From contig NZ_JOAP01000032.1 in the NCBI RefSeq assembly GCF_000720475.1, positions 1 through 64,000 on the forward strand: a stretch of 64,000 bases of DNA. The letters run 5' to 3'. Both the position numbers and the translations under genes were made by a program. This document shows, piece by piece, positions 35,801-49,948 of this stretch (the stretch's first letter is position 1; each line of letters opens with the position of its first letter). Below the pieces are notes generated by a model. It saw nothing but the letters and a program-made list of their open reading frames with translations. It had not been told where the DNA came from and searched no databases. Origin of the DNA: Streptomyces aureocirculatus (GTDB lineage Bacteria > Actinomycetota > Actinomycetes > Streptomycetales > Streptomycetaceae).

Positions 35801-38800
35801 TGATCGCCCGACTGCGGCGGTTGGCAGGCGGGCGCGGCACCACCGTCTTCACCCTGTTCGCCGGGGCGGCGGCCCTGCTGTTCTCCCGCTACTCAGGGCA
35901 GCGGGACGTGGCCTTCGGTACCGTCACCAACGGGCGGGGCCGCCGGGACCTGGAGGACGTCACCGGATTCTTCGCCAACACCGTGGTGCTGCGCGAAGAA
36001 GTGGACGACACCCTGACCGTCGACGCCTTCGTGGAGAGCATGCGCGCGACCGTCCTCGACGCCTTCGCCCACGACGGGGTGCCGTTCGACCGCGTCGTCG
36101 AGGAACTCGCGCCGCCCCGCGACCCGAGCCGCACCCCCCTGGTGCAGGCCCTCGTCGTCCAGCAGACCGCGGGGGAGCACTCCCGGGACTGCGGCGGTGT
36201 GCGCGTCGAGGAGCACCCGCTGCCGCGCCCGGCCGCCCGCTTCGACCTGGTCCTCGAATTCTCGCCGCGGCCGGACGGGAGCTGCGAGCTGACGGTCGAG
36301 TACAACACCGACCTCTTCGGTGCGGACACCGTCGCCCGCATGACCGGCCATCTGCACCGCCTCCTCGACGGCATGGCGGAGAGCCCGCACCGGACCCTTG
36401 CCAAACTGCCGCTCCTGTCGGCGGACGAGCGGAGCACCCTGCTCGAAGCCTGGAATCCGCCCGCGCCCGTGGGGCAGCACCAGGAGCACGGCGACACGCT
36501 GCCCGCGCTGTTCGAGGCGCAGGTCGCCGCCACCCCCGACCGCACCGCCGTCCTCTGCGGACCCACCCGCCTCGACTACACCGAGGTGAACCGGCGCGCC
36601 AACCGCATCGCCCGCCGCCTCGTGGCCCGCGGCGCCGGACCCGAGACGCTCGTCGCACTGTGCCTGCCCCGCTCCGCCGACCTGTTGCCCGCCCTGTGGG
36701 CGGTCCTGAAGTCCGGTGCCGGATATCTGCCCGTGGACCCCGGCTACCCGCGCGAGCGCATCTCCTTCATGCTCGACGACGCAGCCCCCGCCCTCGTCGT
36801 GGCCGCCCGGGAGACCGCGCACGCACTGCCCGACGGCTGCGATCCGCTGCTCATCGAGGACTGCCTGGCCGACGACACCGAGGGCCCGGCAGCGGAGCAT
36901 GCGTACGACACCGACCCGACCGACGCCGACCGCCTGCGGCCGCTGCTTCCTGACCATCCCGCGTACGTCATCTACACCTCGGGCTCGACCGGCCGCCCCA
37001 AGGGCGTCGTGGTCACCCACCGCACCGTCGCCACGCTCGCCGCCTGGGCGGCGGAGCGGTTCGGGCCGCGGCGCCTCGCGCACGTCGTGGCCTCCACCTC
37101 CCTCAACTTCGACGTGTCCGTCTTCGAACTGTTCTGCCCGCTGCTCGCGGGCGGCAGCGTCGAGGTCATAGCCGACCTGGCGGCACTCGCCGACGCGGAC
37201 GGACCGAAGCGCGCCGGGCTCCTCAGCGGCGTGCCCTCGGTGGTCTCCAGGCTGCTCAGTGCGGGCAGTGCGGGCAGTGCGGGAGCGGGTGGTGCGGGCG
37301 GCGCGGTTCTGGAGGCCGACACCGTGGTCCTCGCGGGTGAGGCGCTGCCCGCGCAGACGGTGCGTGACCTGCGCGCGGCCATGCCGTCCTGCGAGGTGGC
37401 CAACATCTACGGCCCCACCGAGGCCACCGTCTACGCCACCGCCTGGTTCGCGGGCGCGGACGTGCCCGGCCAGGCCCCGCCCATCGGCAAGCCCGTGGCC
37501 CGTACCCGCACCTACGTCCTGGACCGGCTCCTGCGCCCCCAGCCCCCGGGCGTGACGGGCGAGCTGTACCTGGGCGGCGGCGGTCTCGCGCGCGGCTACC
37601 TGCGACGCCCAGGCCTGACCGCCACCCGCTTCATCGCCGACCCGTTCGGCCTGCCGGGGGACCGCATGTACCGCACCGGAGACCTGGTGCGCTGGTCCGC
37701 GAGCGGAGAACTGGAGTACCTCGGCCGGATCGACCAGCAGGTCAAGGTGCGCGGCTTCCGCATCGAACTCGGCGAGGTCGAGGAGGCGCTGCGCAGTTGC
37801 GCGGGCGTGGCGCAGAGCGCCGCCACCGTCCTGGAGAGCGATGGCCACCGGCGTCTCGTCGGCTATGTCGTGCCGGCCCCGGGGGCGCGCCCCGAACCGG
37901 AGGCGGTGCGCAGGACACTGGGCCGTACCCTGCCCGACTACCTGGTCCCCGCGGCCGTCGTGGTGCTGCCCGCGCTGCCGCTGAACCCCAACGGCAAGCT
38001 GGACCGAGGCCGCCTCCCGGCACCGGCGTCCGCCGGGCACACCACACGGCACGTCGCGCCCCGCACGCCCACCGAGCGGGTCCTCGCCGGGATCTGGGCG
38101 CAGGTCCTGCGCGTGGAGCGGGTCGGCGCCGACGACAACTTCTTCGCCCTCGGCGGGGACTCCATCCTCAGCATCCAAGTGGTGGCCCAGGCCCGGCAGG
38201 CGGGGCTCACGGTGACCTCCCGCGACGTGTACCGGCACCAGACGGTCGCCGCACTCGCCCGCTGCGCCGACGCCTCAGGGCCCCGCAGTACCGCGGCCCC
38301 CGCCGTCGTGCCCGCCACCGGCACGGCACCGCTGACGCCCATCCAGCGCTGGCTGTTCGACAGCGCGGGCGAACGGGCGGGCCACTTCGCGCAGACCCTG
38401 TCCACGGAGCTGACGGGCACCGTCGACGCGACGGCCCTGGAGCACGCCCTGAACGACGTCGTCGACCACCACGACGCCCTGCGCTCCCGCTTCCCCCGCG
38501 GCGACGAGCAGTTGGCAGGCGCCGGATGGCACATCGACGCACGTGTGCCGCGGCTGCGCCTCACCCGCCACACCGGCCCCGGCGCCGACATGCCGCACCT
38601 GGGCCCCTTCGACCTGGACCACGGCCCGCTGCTCCGTGCCGTCCTGCACGACCGCGGCGACGACCTGCCCGCCGTCCTGCACCTGGCCGTCCACCACCTC
38701 GTGGTCGACGGCGTCTCCTGGCGCATCCTCCTTGAGGACCTCGAACGGGCCTACCGGGCCCGCCGCGATGGCCGCGAGGGGACGGGGGCGCTGCCCGCCA

Positions 38801-41800
38801 AGTCCTCGCCGCTGCGGCACTGGGCCCGGCGCCTGACCGCCCTGGCCACCGAGGGCGGCTTCGACGACGAGGCGGCGTACTGGACCGGGGCCACCGCGGG
38901 CGCCGCCGTCGACCTGCCGCGGGACCGCACGGGCGCCAACACCTACGCATCGGCGCGCTCGGTGACCGTACGCCTGAACGCCGATGACACCTCCGCCCTG
39001 CTGCGCACGCTGCCGGACACCTACCGCACCCGGGTCAACGACGTACTCCTGAGCGCTCTCGGCAGGGTGCTGTGCGCGTGGACCGGCCATGAGCGCGTGC
39101 TCGTGGACGTCGAGGGGCACGGCCGCGAGGAACTCTTCGCGGACGTCGACACCAGCCGTACCGTCGGCTGGTTCACCACCCGCCACCCCGTCGCCCTCGC
39201 CGTCCCGCCGGACGCCGAGTGGGACGCCGTGCTCAAGCAGGTCAAGGAGCAGCTCCGCGCGGTGCCACGGCACGGCCTGGGCCACGACGTCCTGCGGTAC
39301 CTGGCAGGGACCGGCGTGCTGCCGCAGGCGCCCGGCGCGCAGGTCAGTTTCAACTACCTGGGCCGGTTCGGGACCGGTGGCACGCCCGATGGCCTGTACG
39401 GGGGCACGTTCCGCCCCCTTGAACTGGACGCCGACCCGCTCTCCACCCGCCCCCACGCCCTCGAAGTGGTGGGCCAATTGGACGGGGAGGAGCTGGAGTT
39501 CACCTGGTTCTACTCCGCCGAACTGCACCAGGAGGCCACCGTCACCGGCCTCGCGGGGCGGTTCGCCGACGCGCTGACCGGCATCGCCCGGCACGCCGTC
39601 ACCCCCGGCACCGGCGGCCGGACGCCGTCGGACTTCCCGCTGGCCGCACTCGACCAGGCGGCCGTCGACCGCATCACGGGTGATGACCCCGGTGCGGTGG
39701 AGGACGCCCACCCGCTCACGCCCACCCAGGCGGGCATGCTCTTCCACGGCCTGTCGCAGAACGACCGGCGTGTGTACTTCCAGCAGCTCTCGTTCGTCCT
39801 GGACGGAGTGGCCGACCCCCACGTGTTCGCGGCGGCCTGGCAGCAGGTCACGGACCGCACCCCGGTGCTTCGCGGCCATGTCATGTGGCAGGACGTCCCC
39901 GAGCCGCTCTTCGTGGTGCGGCGGCACGCCGCCGTCCCCGTCACCCACCTCGACTGGCGGGACCTGGGCGAGGACGAGCGCGACGCGGCACTGCGGGACT
40001 TCCTCGACCGGGACCGCGAGCGCGGCGTCGACCTGACACCGGCCCCGCTCCAGCGCCTGGCCCTCGCCCGCCTTTCCGACACCTCCGTGCGCGTGGTGTG
40101 GTCCTTCCACCACCTGATCCTCGACGGCTGGAGCCTGTTCCAGGTCCTGTCCGACGTCTTCGCCCGCCACGCCCGCCTCACCGCGGCGCCGGACGCCGAC
40201 GACACCCCCGGGGAGCGGCCCGACCGGCGCCCCTACCGCGACTACGTGGCCTGGCTGCGCGAACGCGACTGGGCCGAGGCCGAACGCCACTGGCAGGACC
40301 GCCTCGCCTCGCTGAGCGAGACCACCGCGCTGCCCTACGACCGCGAGCCGCGCGAGAGCCACCACGCCGAGTCCACGGACGCGGTCCGCGTCACCGTGCC
40401 CGAGGCCACGAGCCGGGCCCTCGAAGACCTCGCGAGGACGGCGGGACTGACCCTCAACACCCTCGTCCAGGGCGCGTGGGCACTGCTCCTGAGCCGGCAG
40501 GCGGGCCGGGCGGACGTCGTCTTCGGAACCACCGTCTCGGGGCGGCCGCCCGAGCTGCCCGGCGCCGAGGACATGACCGGGCTGTTCATCGCGACCCTGC
40601 CCACCCGGGTCACCGTGGAGCGCGAAGGCACCCTGCTCGACTGGCTGCGCGACCTCCAGCGCGACCAGAGCGAGGACCGCCGCTTCGACTACGTGGCGCT
40701 CACGCGGATGAAGGCCCTCACCGAACTCCCCGAGCGGGCCGCCCTGTTCGACAGCATCGTCGTCTTCGAGAACTATCCGGTGGACGACGACCTCGCCGCC
40801 GCCCACGGCCTGCGTCTGAGCGGACTCGACGGCATCGAGACCACCAACTACCCGCTCTGCCTGGTCGCGTACCCCGGTACGGAACTGACCCTGAGGCTCG
40901 GGTACGACCCCGAGCTGTTCGACGCCGCCACCGTCGCGCGGACGGCCGAGTATCTGACGGTCCTCCTGGAGGGCATGACGACCGGCCCGGAACGCGCGCC
41001 CGCGCGGCTTCCCCTGCTCACGCCCACCCGCCGCCACCAGGTGCTCGACACCTGGAACGACACCGCCGCGCACATCCCGGACGTCACGGCGGCGGACCTG
41101 TTCGCCGCCCAGGCGCGGCGCACGCCCGACGCCCCCGCCCTGGAAGCCGGGGACGAACGGCTCACCTACGGCGACCTCGACGACCGGTCCGCTGCCCTCG
41201 CCACCCGGCTCACCGCGCTCGGCGTCACCGCCGAAGTCCCGGTCGGCGTCCTGATGGACCGGTCCGTCGCCCTCGTCGTCACCCAGCTCGCCCTCGCCCG
41301 CACCGGCGGCGTGTACGTACCGCTGGACGGCAGGGCACCGGGGGAGCGGCTGCGGCACCTGCTCACCGACGTGGGCGCGGCGCTGCTGCTCACCGACGAG
41401 GCCTGGCGGGAGCGCGCGCGGGACGTGCTGCCCGACGGCAGCGTGCTGCGCGTCGACGGCGACGGCGACGTGGACGACGGCTTCGGCGGTGCGGCGGCCC
41501 ACGGGGCTTCCGGCGACGCAACGGTGGACGGGATCTCCGGCGACGCGGCGGCTTTCGGGGCTTCCGGCGCAGGGATACCCGCCGTGCCGGACATCCCCTT
41601 CGTGCACCCCGACAACGTCCAGTACCTGATGTTCACCTCGGGCTCCACCGGCGTCCCCAAGGGGGTCGCCGTGCGCCACCGGGACGTCGCCGCGCTCGCA
41701 CTCGACCGGGCGTTCGCCGGGCACGAGCGGGTCCTTGTGCACTCCCCGCACGCCTTCGACGCCTCGACGTACGAGCTGTGGGTGCCGCTGCTGCACGGCG

Positions 41801-44800
41801 GTACTGCTGTGCTCGCGCCGCCGGAGGACCTCGACGCGGCCGGTGTGCGCCGCGCGATCACCGAGCAGGGCGTGCGGTGCCTGTGGCTGACCGCGGGGCT
41901 CTTCCGGCTGCTCGCCCAGGAGGACCCGACCTGTCTGCGCGGCGCCACCGAGGTGTGGACCGGCGGCGAGGCCGTGCCGGGCGCGGTGGTCGCGCGGGTC
42001 CTCGACGCCTGCCCCGGCCTGACCGTCGTCGACGGCTACGGCCCCACCGAGACCACCACGTTCGCCACCCGCCGCCCCTTCCGCGCCGGTGACCCGCTGC
42101 CCGCGGTGCTCCCCATCGGGCGGCCCCTCGACAACACCCGCGTGTACGTACTCGACGACGCCCTGGACCCCCAACCGCCCGGCGTGCCGGGCGAGTTGTA
42201 TGTCGCGGGCGCCGGTCTCGCCCGTGGCTACGCGGGCCTGCCCGGCGCCACCGCCGGGCGCTATCTCGCCGACCCGTTCGGCCCGCCAGGCACCCGTATG
42301 TACCGCACCGGCGACATCGTGCGCTGGAGCGGCGACGGCGAACTGCACTTCGTGGGCCGCGCGGACGACCAGATCAAGATCCGTGGCTTCCGTGTCGAGC
42401 CCGCCGAGATCGAGGCCCGGCTCACGGCACACCCCGCCGTCGCCGAAGCGGTCGTGTCCCTGTACGAGCAGGAGGGGCGCAAACGCCTCGCCGCCCACCT
42501 CGTACCGGCCCCGGGCACGGCGGTACCGGCAGCGGCCGAACTGCGCGACCGGCTCGCGGCGGACCTGCCCGACTACATGCTGCCCGCCGCCTTCGTCACC
42601 GTGCCGGAACTGCCCCTGACGGCCAACGGCAAGGTGGACCGGCGCCAACTGCCCGAGCCCGACTGGGCGGCGACGGGTGACACCGCCTACCGGGCCCCGC
42701 GCGCCGGGGCCGAGCAGATCCTCAGCGAGATCTGGGCGGAACTGCTCGGCGTGGCACGTGTCGGCGCCGACGACCACTTCTTCATGCTGGGCGGCGACTC
42801 GATCCTCAGCATCCAGGTCGTCTCGCGCGCCCGCGCAGCGGGCCTCGCCCTCACCCCGCGCGACCTGTTCCGGCACCCCACCGTCGCCGCCCTCGCGGCC
42901 GCCGGCGGCACCGCCGCACCCGTCGCCGGTACCGACCCGGTGGCCGGGGACGTCGCGCTCACCCCCATCCAGCACTGGTTCCTGGACGCCGGGCCGCACC
43001 GCCCCGAGTTCTTCAACCAGTCCGTCGTCGTGGAGACGGCCGACGACGTCGACCCCGAAGCCCTGCGCAGCGCGCTCGCCGCGCTGTGGGCCCACCACGA
43101 CGCCCTGCGCTGCCGCTTCGACCGGCAGGACGACGGCACGTGGCGGCAGACGTGCGCCGACGCCGGGGCCGCGGCGCCCGAGCTGCTCGCGGTCCACGAC
43201 CTGTCCGGCCTGACCCCCGCGGACGCCGAGGCCGCCGAGTCCCGGCTCACGGCCGCAGCACACGCCGCCTTCCGCCTCGACACCGGGCCGCTCCTCGCCG
43301 CCCGCCTGTTCACCGGGGCCCGCCCGCGGCTGCTCCTCACGGTGCACCACCTGGTGGTCGACGGCGTCTCCTGGCGCGTGCTCCTGGAGGACCTGGACAC
43401 CGCGTACCGGCAGGCGCGCGCCGGTGACGGGGTACGCCTCGCCGAGCGCACCACCTCCGTCCAGGAGTGGGCGCGCCGCCTGCGCGCGCACACGGGCGCC
43501 GGTGGCTTCGACGGCCAGCGCGCGTACTGGGAGGACGTCGCACGGCACTGCGCCGCACCGCTGCCCGTGGAGCTTGTCCACGGCGAGGGCGACGGCGGCA
43601 ACACCATGGCCGACGTCCGTGAGGTCACCGTACGTCTCGACCGGCGACGCACCGACGCGCTGCTGCGCGAGGTGCCAGGCATCTATCGCACCCGGATCGA
43701 CGACGTGCTGCTCACCGCCCTCGGCCGGGTCCTCGCCGGGTGGGCGGGGCGGCGGCCCTTCGCTGTCGACCTGGAGGGGCACGGCCGTGAGGACCAGTTG
43801 TTCGACGACGTCGACCTGTCGCGCACGGTCGGCTGGTTCACGTCCCTGTACCCGGTCGCGCTCGATGTGCCGGACGGCGACTGGGGCACCGCCCTGAAGG
43901 CCGTGAAGGAACAGCTTCGCTCGGTCCCCGACCGGGGCATCGGCCACGGCGCGCTGCGTCACCTGGCCGATGAGGGGCCGCTCGACGGCTCGCCCGCGGC
44001 CGCCGTCAGCTTCAACTATCTGGGCCGGTTCGGCTGGTCCGGCGGCAGCGGGGACGTCGACGACGGCGCGCTCGTGCGCTCCGTGCCCGGCGGCCTCGAC
44101 GGCGCCGATGCTCCGGAGTCGGTGCGCCCGCACCTCCTCGACGTGGTGGCCCGCGTCGAGAACGACAGGCTGGAGATCACCTGGTACTACAGCCACCGAC
44201 TGCACCGCGAGGAGACGATCGCGGGCCTCGCGTCCGGCATGCTCCAGGCCCTGGAAGGCGTCGTCGCCCACTGCGCCCGCCCGGACGCGGGCGGCAGGAC
44301 CCCGTCGGACTTCCCGCTGGCCCGCCTCGACCAGACGGCCCTCGACCGGGTCGTGGGGGACGGCCGCACCGTCGCCGACCTGTACCCGCTGACGCCGATG
44401 CAGGCGGGCATGCTGTTCCACAGCCTCCTCGACCCGGACGGCCGCACCTACGTCAACCAGGTGCAACTGGTGCTGCGCGGCGTCACGGACCCGCACGCCC
44501 TGGCCGAGGCGTGGCAGCACACGGCGGACGCCAACCCCGTCCTGCGCACCCGCCTGGAGTGGCAGGAGACCACCGAACCCCTCCAGGTCGTGCAGCGGCG
44601 GGCCACCGTGCCCGTCACCCACCACGACTGGACCACCTGGTCCGCCGAGCGCGGCGAACAGGAGATGGACCGGCTGCTCGCCGCGGACCGCGCGGCAGGC
44701 ATCGACCTCGGCACGGCACCGCTGATGCGGCTCACCTTCATCCGGCTCGCGCCGGACCGGGTGCGGATGGTGTGGACGTTCCACCACGTCCTGCTCGACG

Positions 44801-45731
44801 GGTGGAGCGCGGCCCAGGTCTTTGATGAGGTGTGCGAGCGCTATGCCGCCCTGACCGCGGGACGCCGACCCGAGGTTCCCCAGCGGGCGGCCTTCGCCGA
44901 CTATCTGGGCTGGCTGACAGGCCAGGACACCGAGCGCGCCGAACAGTATTGGCGTACCGCACTCGCCGGGTTCTCCACGCCCACGGCGCTGCCCCGGGAC
45001 CGGTGGCCCGCCGAGGCACACCGGGCGTCCTCGTCCGGTTCGGTCCGGGTGCTGCTCGACGCCGGTGTGTCGGCGCGGCTGCGGGAGACCGCGCAGCAGG
45101 CGGGACTGACCGTCAACACCATGCTCCAGGGCGCCTGGGCGCTGCTCCTGTCCCGCTACGGCGGCGGTGACGACGTGGTGTTCGGCACGACCGTCTCCGG
45201 CCGGCCTGCCGACCTGCCGGGAGTGACCTCCATGGTCGGCCTGTTCATCAACACGCTGCCGACCCGGGCGCGCGTCGACGGACAGCGGCGCCTCCTGGAC
45301 TGGCTCGGCGACCTCCAGACCGCCCAGTCGGAGTCCCGGCGCCACGACTTCGTCTCCCTCGCCCAGTTGCAGACCTGGAGCGACATCCCCGGCGGCACCA
45401 CCCTGTTCGACAGCATCGTGGTGTTCGAGAACTACCCGTTCGACGCGAACGCCCTGGCGCGGCACGGCCTGGCCATCGAGCAGGAACGCGACCTGGAGCC
45501 GACCAACTACCCGCTCACGGTGATGATCTCCCCCGGCGAGCAGCTCACCGTCGAACTCGGCTTCGACCCGCACTGCTTCGAGGAGTCCACGGCTCGTTCC
45601 CTGGCGGACCAGCTCCTGCACACGCTGCACGTGCTGGCCGAGGCGACGGGCACGACGCGTCTGGACGCTGTCGACGTCCTGCCGCCCGCCGAGCGGAGCC
45701 GTCTGCTGGCGGGTCCGGCCCGTCCGGGGTC
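32812..45731 (+). CDS. Non-ribosomal peptide synthetase A, modules 1-3 and C domain of module 4
   Basis: Reads A1-T1 / C2-A2-T2-E2 / C3-A3-T3-E3 / C4. Approximate residues: A1 20-660 (core [14 protein letters not shown] at about 321), T1 [10 protein letters not shown] about 707, C2 763-1220 (HHIVTDG), A2 1227-1733, T2 1780, E2 1838-2293 ([10 protein letters not shown]), C3 2297-2740 (HHLILDG), A3 2757-3280, T3 3327, E3 3380-3850, C4 3858-4305 (HHVLLDG). There is no starter C domain, so the chain starts with a free amino acid. A3 specificity residues read D-A-Y-W-W-G-G-T-F, indicating Val. A1 reads D-A-L-L-I-G-S-I-V and A2 D-V-F-S-V-A-I-V-Y, left unassigned. Downstream of 45731 the ORF runs out of frame to 45891; true coding continues in another frame. 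Start ATG at 32812 has GAAGGA upstream. No TTA codon was noticed here. Confidence 0.93.
33238..33723. repeat. 18-bp coding minisatellite, 27 units, inside adenylation domain 1
   Basis: Twenty-seven head-to-tail 18-base units encode hexapeptides of the form (G/S)G(G/D/V)A(A/D/P/G)(Y/P/H), such as GGGADP, SGGAAY and GGDAPY. A higher-order 54-bp unit (three hexapeptides) is repeated in tandem and again, diverged, further on. The array lies between A-domain cores A2 and A3, where a short loop is normal, and adds about 160 residues without breaking the frame. Confidence 0.92.
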
Positions 45732-46685
45732 GCACACCGGCTCATCGCGCAGGGTGTGGGCCCCGGCGACCTGGTCGCCCTCACCCTGCCGCGTTCGGCG
45801 GAGATGTTCCTCGCCCAGGTTGCGGTCACGAAGGCGGGCGCGGCGTTCCTGCCGGTCGACCCCGGATACCCGGAGGAGCGGATCGCGCTGATGCTGCGCG
45901 ACGCTGCGCCCGCTGTGACGTTGGGCGCCAAGGAGGTCGGCGGCCTGCTCGTCGGCGTACCGGTCGACGAGCCGGGGCATCGGCCCACGGACGCCGACCG
46001 GGTGCGTCCGTTGCGGCTCGATGATCCCGCGTACGTCATCTACACGTCGGGGCGACCGCGTCCTGGCGTTCGCCACGCCCAGCTTCGACGCCTCGGTCCT
46101 CGAACTGTGCATGTCGCTGCCGCAGGGGGCGAGCCTGGTGGTGCCCCCGCCCGGCCCGCTGCTCGGCGCCGAGCTGGCGGAGGTGCTGCGTGGCGGGCGT
46201 GTCACGCACACGCTGTTGCCACCGGCCGCGCTGGCCACGCTGCCGCCGGACACGCCCGGCTCGCTGCCCGACCTGAAGACGCTGACCGTCGGAGCCGATG
46301 CGTGTGGGGCGGAGCTGGTCGCGCGGTGGGCGCCGTACCACCGTCTGGTCAACTCCTACGGGCCCACCGAAGCCACGGTCGTCGCCACCTGGTCGGACCC
46401 GCTGGAGCCCGACGATGCCGCGCCACCCATCGGCAGGAGGCTGCCCCACACCGGCACCTACGTACTGGACGCGCGGTTGCGGCCGGTCCCCGACGGCGTA
46501 CCCGGCGAACTGTGGCTCAGCGGCCCGTCCCTGGCCCGCGGTTACCTCAACCGGCCCGGTCTGACCGCGTCCCGCTTCACCGCCGACCCGTTCGGGCCGC
46601 CCGGCACCCGCATGTACCGCACGGGAGACCTCGTACGCCGCGACGCACACGGCGAACTGCACTACCTGGGCCGCACCGACTGTCC
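45580..46685. repeat. Near-identical 1.1-kb repeat, copy 1 (end of C4 through A4)
   Basis: Nearly identical to 49798-50880. It begins in the last C-domain residues ([14 protein letters not shown]) and runs through most of the adenylation domain to YLGRTD. Only scattered substitutions separate the copies. Such a repeat is prone to assembly collapse and also to recombination. Confidence 0.85.
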
Positions 46686-49600
46686 GCGGCCGCCGCCCAG
46701 GTGGTCGAACACGACGGCCACCACCGCCTCGTGGCCTACGCGGTCCCCGAGGGCGCCGACGTGCCGGACTCCGCCGAGCTGCGCGCCTACCTCGCACGGA
46801 CACTGCCCGAGCATCTCGTCCCGTCCGTGGTGATGCCCATCGAGCGGCTGCCGCTCGGCGCCACCGGCAAGCTCGACCGCGGCGCGCTGCCCGAACCGGA
46901 GTGGCCCACAGGCACCATCGGCGACGGGGAGCACGCGCCGCGCACCGGCGCCGAGAAGACGCTCGCCACCATCTGGTCCGAGGTGCTTCGCGTGCCCGCC
47001 GTGGGCGTACGCGACAACTACTTCACCCTCGGCGGCGACTCCATCCTCGGCATCCAGATCGTCTCCGCCGCCCGCAGGGCCGGTCTGAACCTCACCCCGC
47101 GGCACCTGTTCAAGCACCAGACGGTCGCGGAGCTCGCCGCGGCGGCCGAGGACCTGCCCGCCACGGCGGTCCGCGCCGAACAGGGCCCGGTCGTGGGCGA
47201 GACACCGCTGACACCCGTACAGCACTACCTGTTCGACACCCTCACCGGCGACCCGGCGCACCTCACCCAGGCGGTCTCCCACCAGCTCGCATCCGACACC
47301 GACGAGACGCTGCTGCGCGGCGCCCTGACAGCCGTCCTGGAACATCACGACGCCCTGCGGCTGCGCTTCGAGAAGGACGGCGAAGGGCGCTGGCACCAGC
47401 ACGTCACCGCCCCCGAGGGACCGGCCCACCTGGAGGTGCTCGACCTGCCGCCGCGCAGCCCGGCAGGCACCGACGCGGCGCTGCGCGAGCTCGCCGAGCG
47501 CCTCAGCGGCGGGTTCGACCTGTCCGTCGCCCCGCTGTTCAGGGCCGCGCTGTGCCGCCCCGCCGGCGACCAGCGGCCCGTACTGATCCTGGCCGCCCAC
47601 CACCTGGCCGTCGACGCCGTGTCGTGGCACATACTCCTGGAGGACCTGGACACCGCCTACCGGGCGCTGCGCGACGGCCACCGGGTGGACCTCGGGGTCA
47701 AGACCACGTCCTTCCGGGCGTGGGCGCACCGCCTCCTCGACCACACCGCGGGCGGCGGCTTCGACGACGAACTCGCCCACTGGCAGTCCGCTTCGCAGGA
47801 CGGCGCGCTGCCCACCGACCTGGCTGGAGCCAACACCGCGGCCCACGAGGAGACGGTCACGGTCCGCCTCGACCGCGAGGACACCCGCAGGCTGCTCCAG
47901 GACGTGCCCGACGCCTACCGCACCCGCGTCAACGACGTCCTGCTCTGCGCCCTCGGCCGGGTCGTGGCGCGCTGGACAGGACGGGACCGGGTGGCGGTCA
48001 CCCTGGAGGGCCACGGCCGTGCGGAACTGTTCGACGGCGTCGACCTGTCCCGTACGGTCGGCTGGTTCACCAGCGTGTACCCCGTCGTCCTCGACGTGCC
48101 CCGGCACGCGGACACCGGCGCCGCCCTGAAGTCCGCCAAGGAGAGCCTGCGCGCCGTGCCGGGCGACGGCCTCGGGTACGGCGCCCTGCGCCATCTGCGC
48201 GCCACGGCGGGGGACCGGCTGCCCGACCTGCCGCAGCTCGGCTTCAACTACCTCGGGCAGCAGGACGGCAACGCCCCCACGGGCGGCCTGCTGCACGCAC
48301 CCCACGGCGGGCTCGTCGGCGGCATGGACCGGGCCGCGGAGCGCCCGCACCTCATCGACGTACTCGGCCGTGTCACCGACAAACGCCTGGAGTTCACCTG
48401 GGCGTACTCGCGCGAGGTGTACCGGCGTGACACCGTCGACCGCCTCGCCGCCGAGCTGGCCGATGAGCTGCGGGCGATCGTGCGGCACTGCGCCGGACCC
48501 GGCGCCGGGGGCCGCACCCCGTCGGACTTCCCGCTGGCCCCCCTCGACCAGGAGGCCGTCGACCGCCTCGTGGGCACCGGGCGCGACATCGTGGACGTCT
48601 ACCCGCTCACCCCCACCCAGTCCGGCATGGTCGTCCACGGCATGGACGAGCCCGCCGGCGGCGTGTACACCGAGCAGGTCACGTTCGTGATGGACGGGGT
48701 GCGCGACACCGGCGTCCTGGCCGCCGCCTGGCAGCACGTCGTCGACCGCACCCCCGTGCTGCGCACCGCCGTGGTCCTGAGCGGCGTACCCGTACCGCTC
48801 CAGGCCGTGCACCGCACCGCGGTCCTGCCCGTCACCGAGCACGACTGGAGCGCCCTGACGCCCGAGCGGCGCACCGCGGAACTGGAGCGGCTGCTCGCCG
48901 ACGACAAGGCGCGCGGCATCACCCTGGACACCGCGCCCCTGCTGCGCGTCACCCTGATCAGGACCGCCCCGGACGAGGTGCGCGTGGTGTGGACCTTTCA
49001 CCACGTCCTGCTCGACGGCTGGAGCGTCTTCCACGTCCTGTCGGACGTCGTGGCCTGCCACGCCGCGCTCGCCGCGGGCGACGAGCCGCGCCTGCCGGAC
49101 CGCCGCCCGTTCGCGGACTACGCGGCCTGGTTCGCCGGCCGCGACACCGTCCGCGCCGAGGAGCACTGGCGCACCGCCCTCGCCGGACTCACCGCTCCCA
49201 CCGCCCTGCCCTACGACCGCAGGCCCGCCCCCGGCGCCTCGGCCTCCTCGGGCACCTGGCTGTCGCAGCGGCTCGGCGAGGACTCCACCCGGCGGCTCCA
49301 GGAGTTCGCCCGCAGGCACCGGCTGACCCTCAACACCGTGGTGGAGGGCGCCTGGGGGCTGCTCCTCTCCCGGTGGAGCGGCGAGAGCGAGGTGTGCTAC
49401 GGCACCACCGTCTCCGGCCGTCCTTCGGACCTGCCCGGCGCCGACACCATCACCGGCCTGTTCATCACCACGCTGCCCGCCCGGGCCACCGTGGACGGCG
49501 GGGACACGTGCGACGCGTGGCTGCGCAGGACGCAGGCCGCGCGGGCCGACGACCGCCGCTTCGGGCACGTACCGCTGACCCGGCTGCACACCTTCAGTGA

Positions 49601-49948
49601 CCTGCCCGCGGGGACGTCCCTGTTCGACAGCCTGCTCGTCTTCGAGAACTACCCGGTGGACGACAGCACCGCGGGCGCCCACGGCGTACAGATGCGCGAC
49701 CTGGAGGCCCGCGAGGCCACCAACTACCCCATCACGGTGGTGATCTCCCCCGGCGAGCGGCTCTCCGTCGAACTCGGCTACGACCCCCGCTACTTCGAGG
49801 AGTCCACGGCTCGTTCCCTGGCGGACCAGCTCCTGCATACCCTGCATGTGCTGGCCGAGGCGACGGGCACGACGCGTCTGGACGCTGTCGACGTCCTGCC
49901 GCCCGCCGAGCGGAGCCGTCTGCTGGCGGGTCCGGCCCGTCCGGGGGG
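45732..49948 (+). CDS. NRPS A continued: broken A4, then T4-E4-C5
   Basis: The frame changes at about 45731, 46050 and 46680, each time with loss of conserved A-domain sequence: the segment before [15 protein letters not shown] (cores A1-A2), the STGxPKG P-loop after YVIYTSG (core A3), and the [15 protein letters not shown] block after YLGRTD (core A8). Between the breaks coding is clean; the specificity residues read D-A-L-L-T-G-S-V-V, unassigned. From 46680 the frame is continuous through T4 ([10 protein letters not shown]), E4 ([24 protein letters not shown]) and C5 (HHVLLDG, a DCL type). The breaks fall exactly in repeat-identical regions, so I favour assembly loss. If real, module 4 is dead. 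Confidence 0.7.

Noticed and set aside
38275..45735. Very long minus-strand open frame opposite the NRPS gene
   Set aside because: It is the expected shadow of high-GC coding on the plus strand; NRPS motifs are continuous on the plus strand and the minus translation has no recognisable domain.
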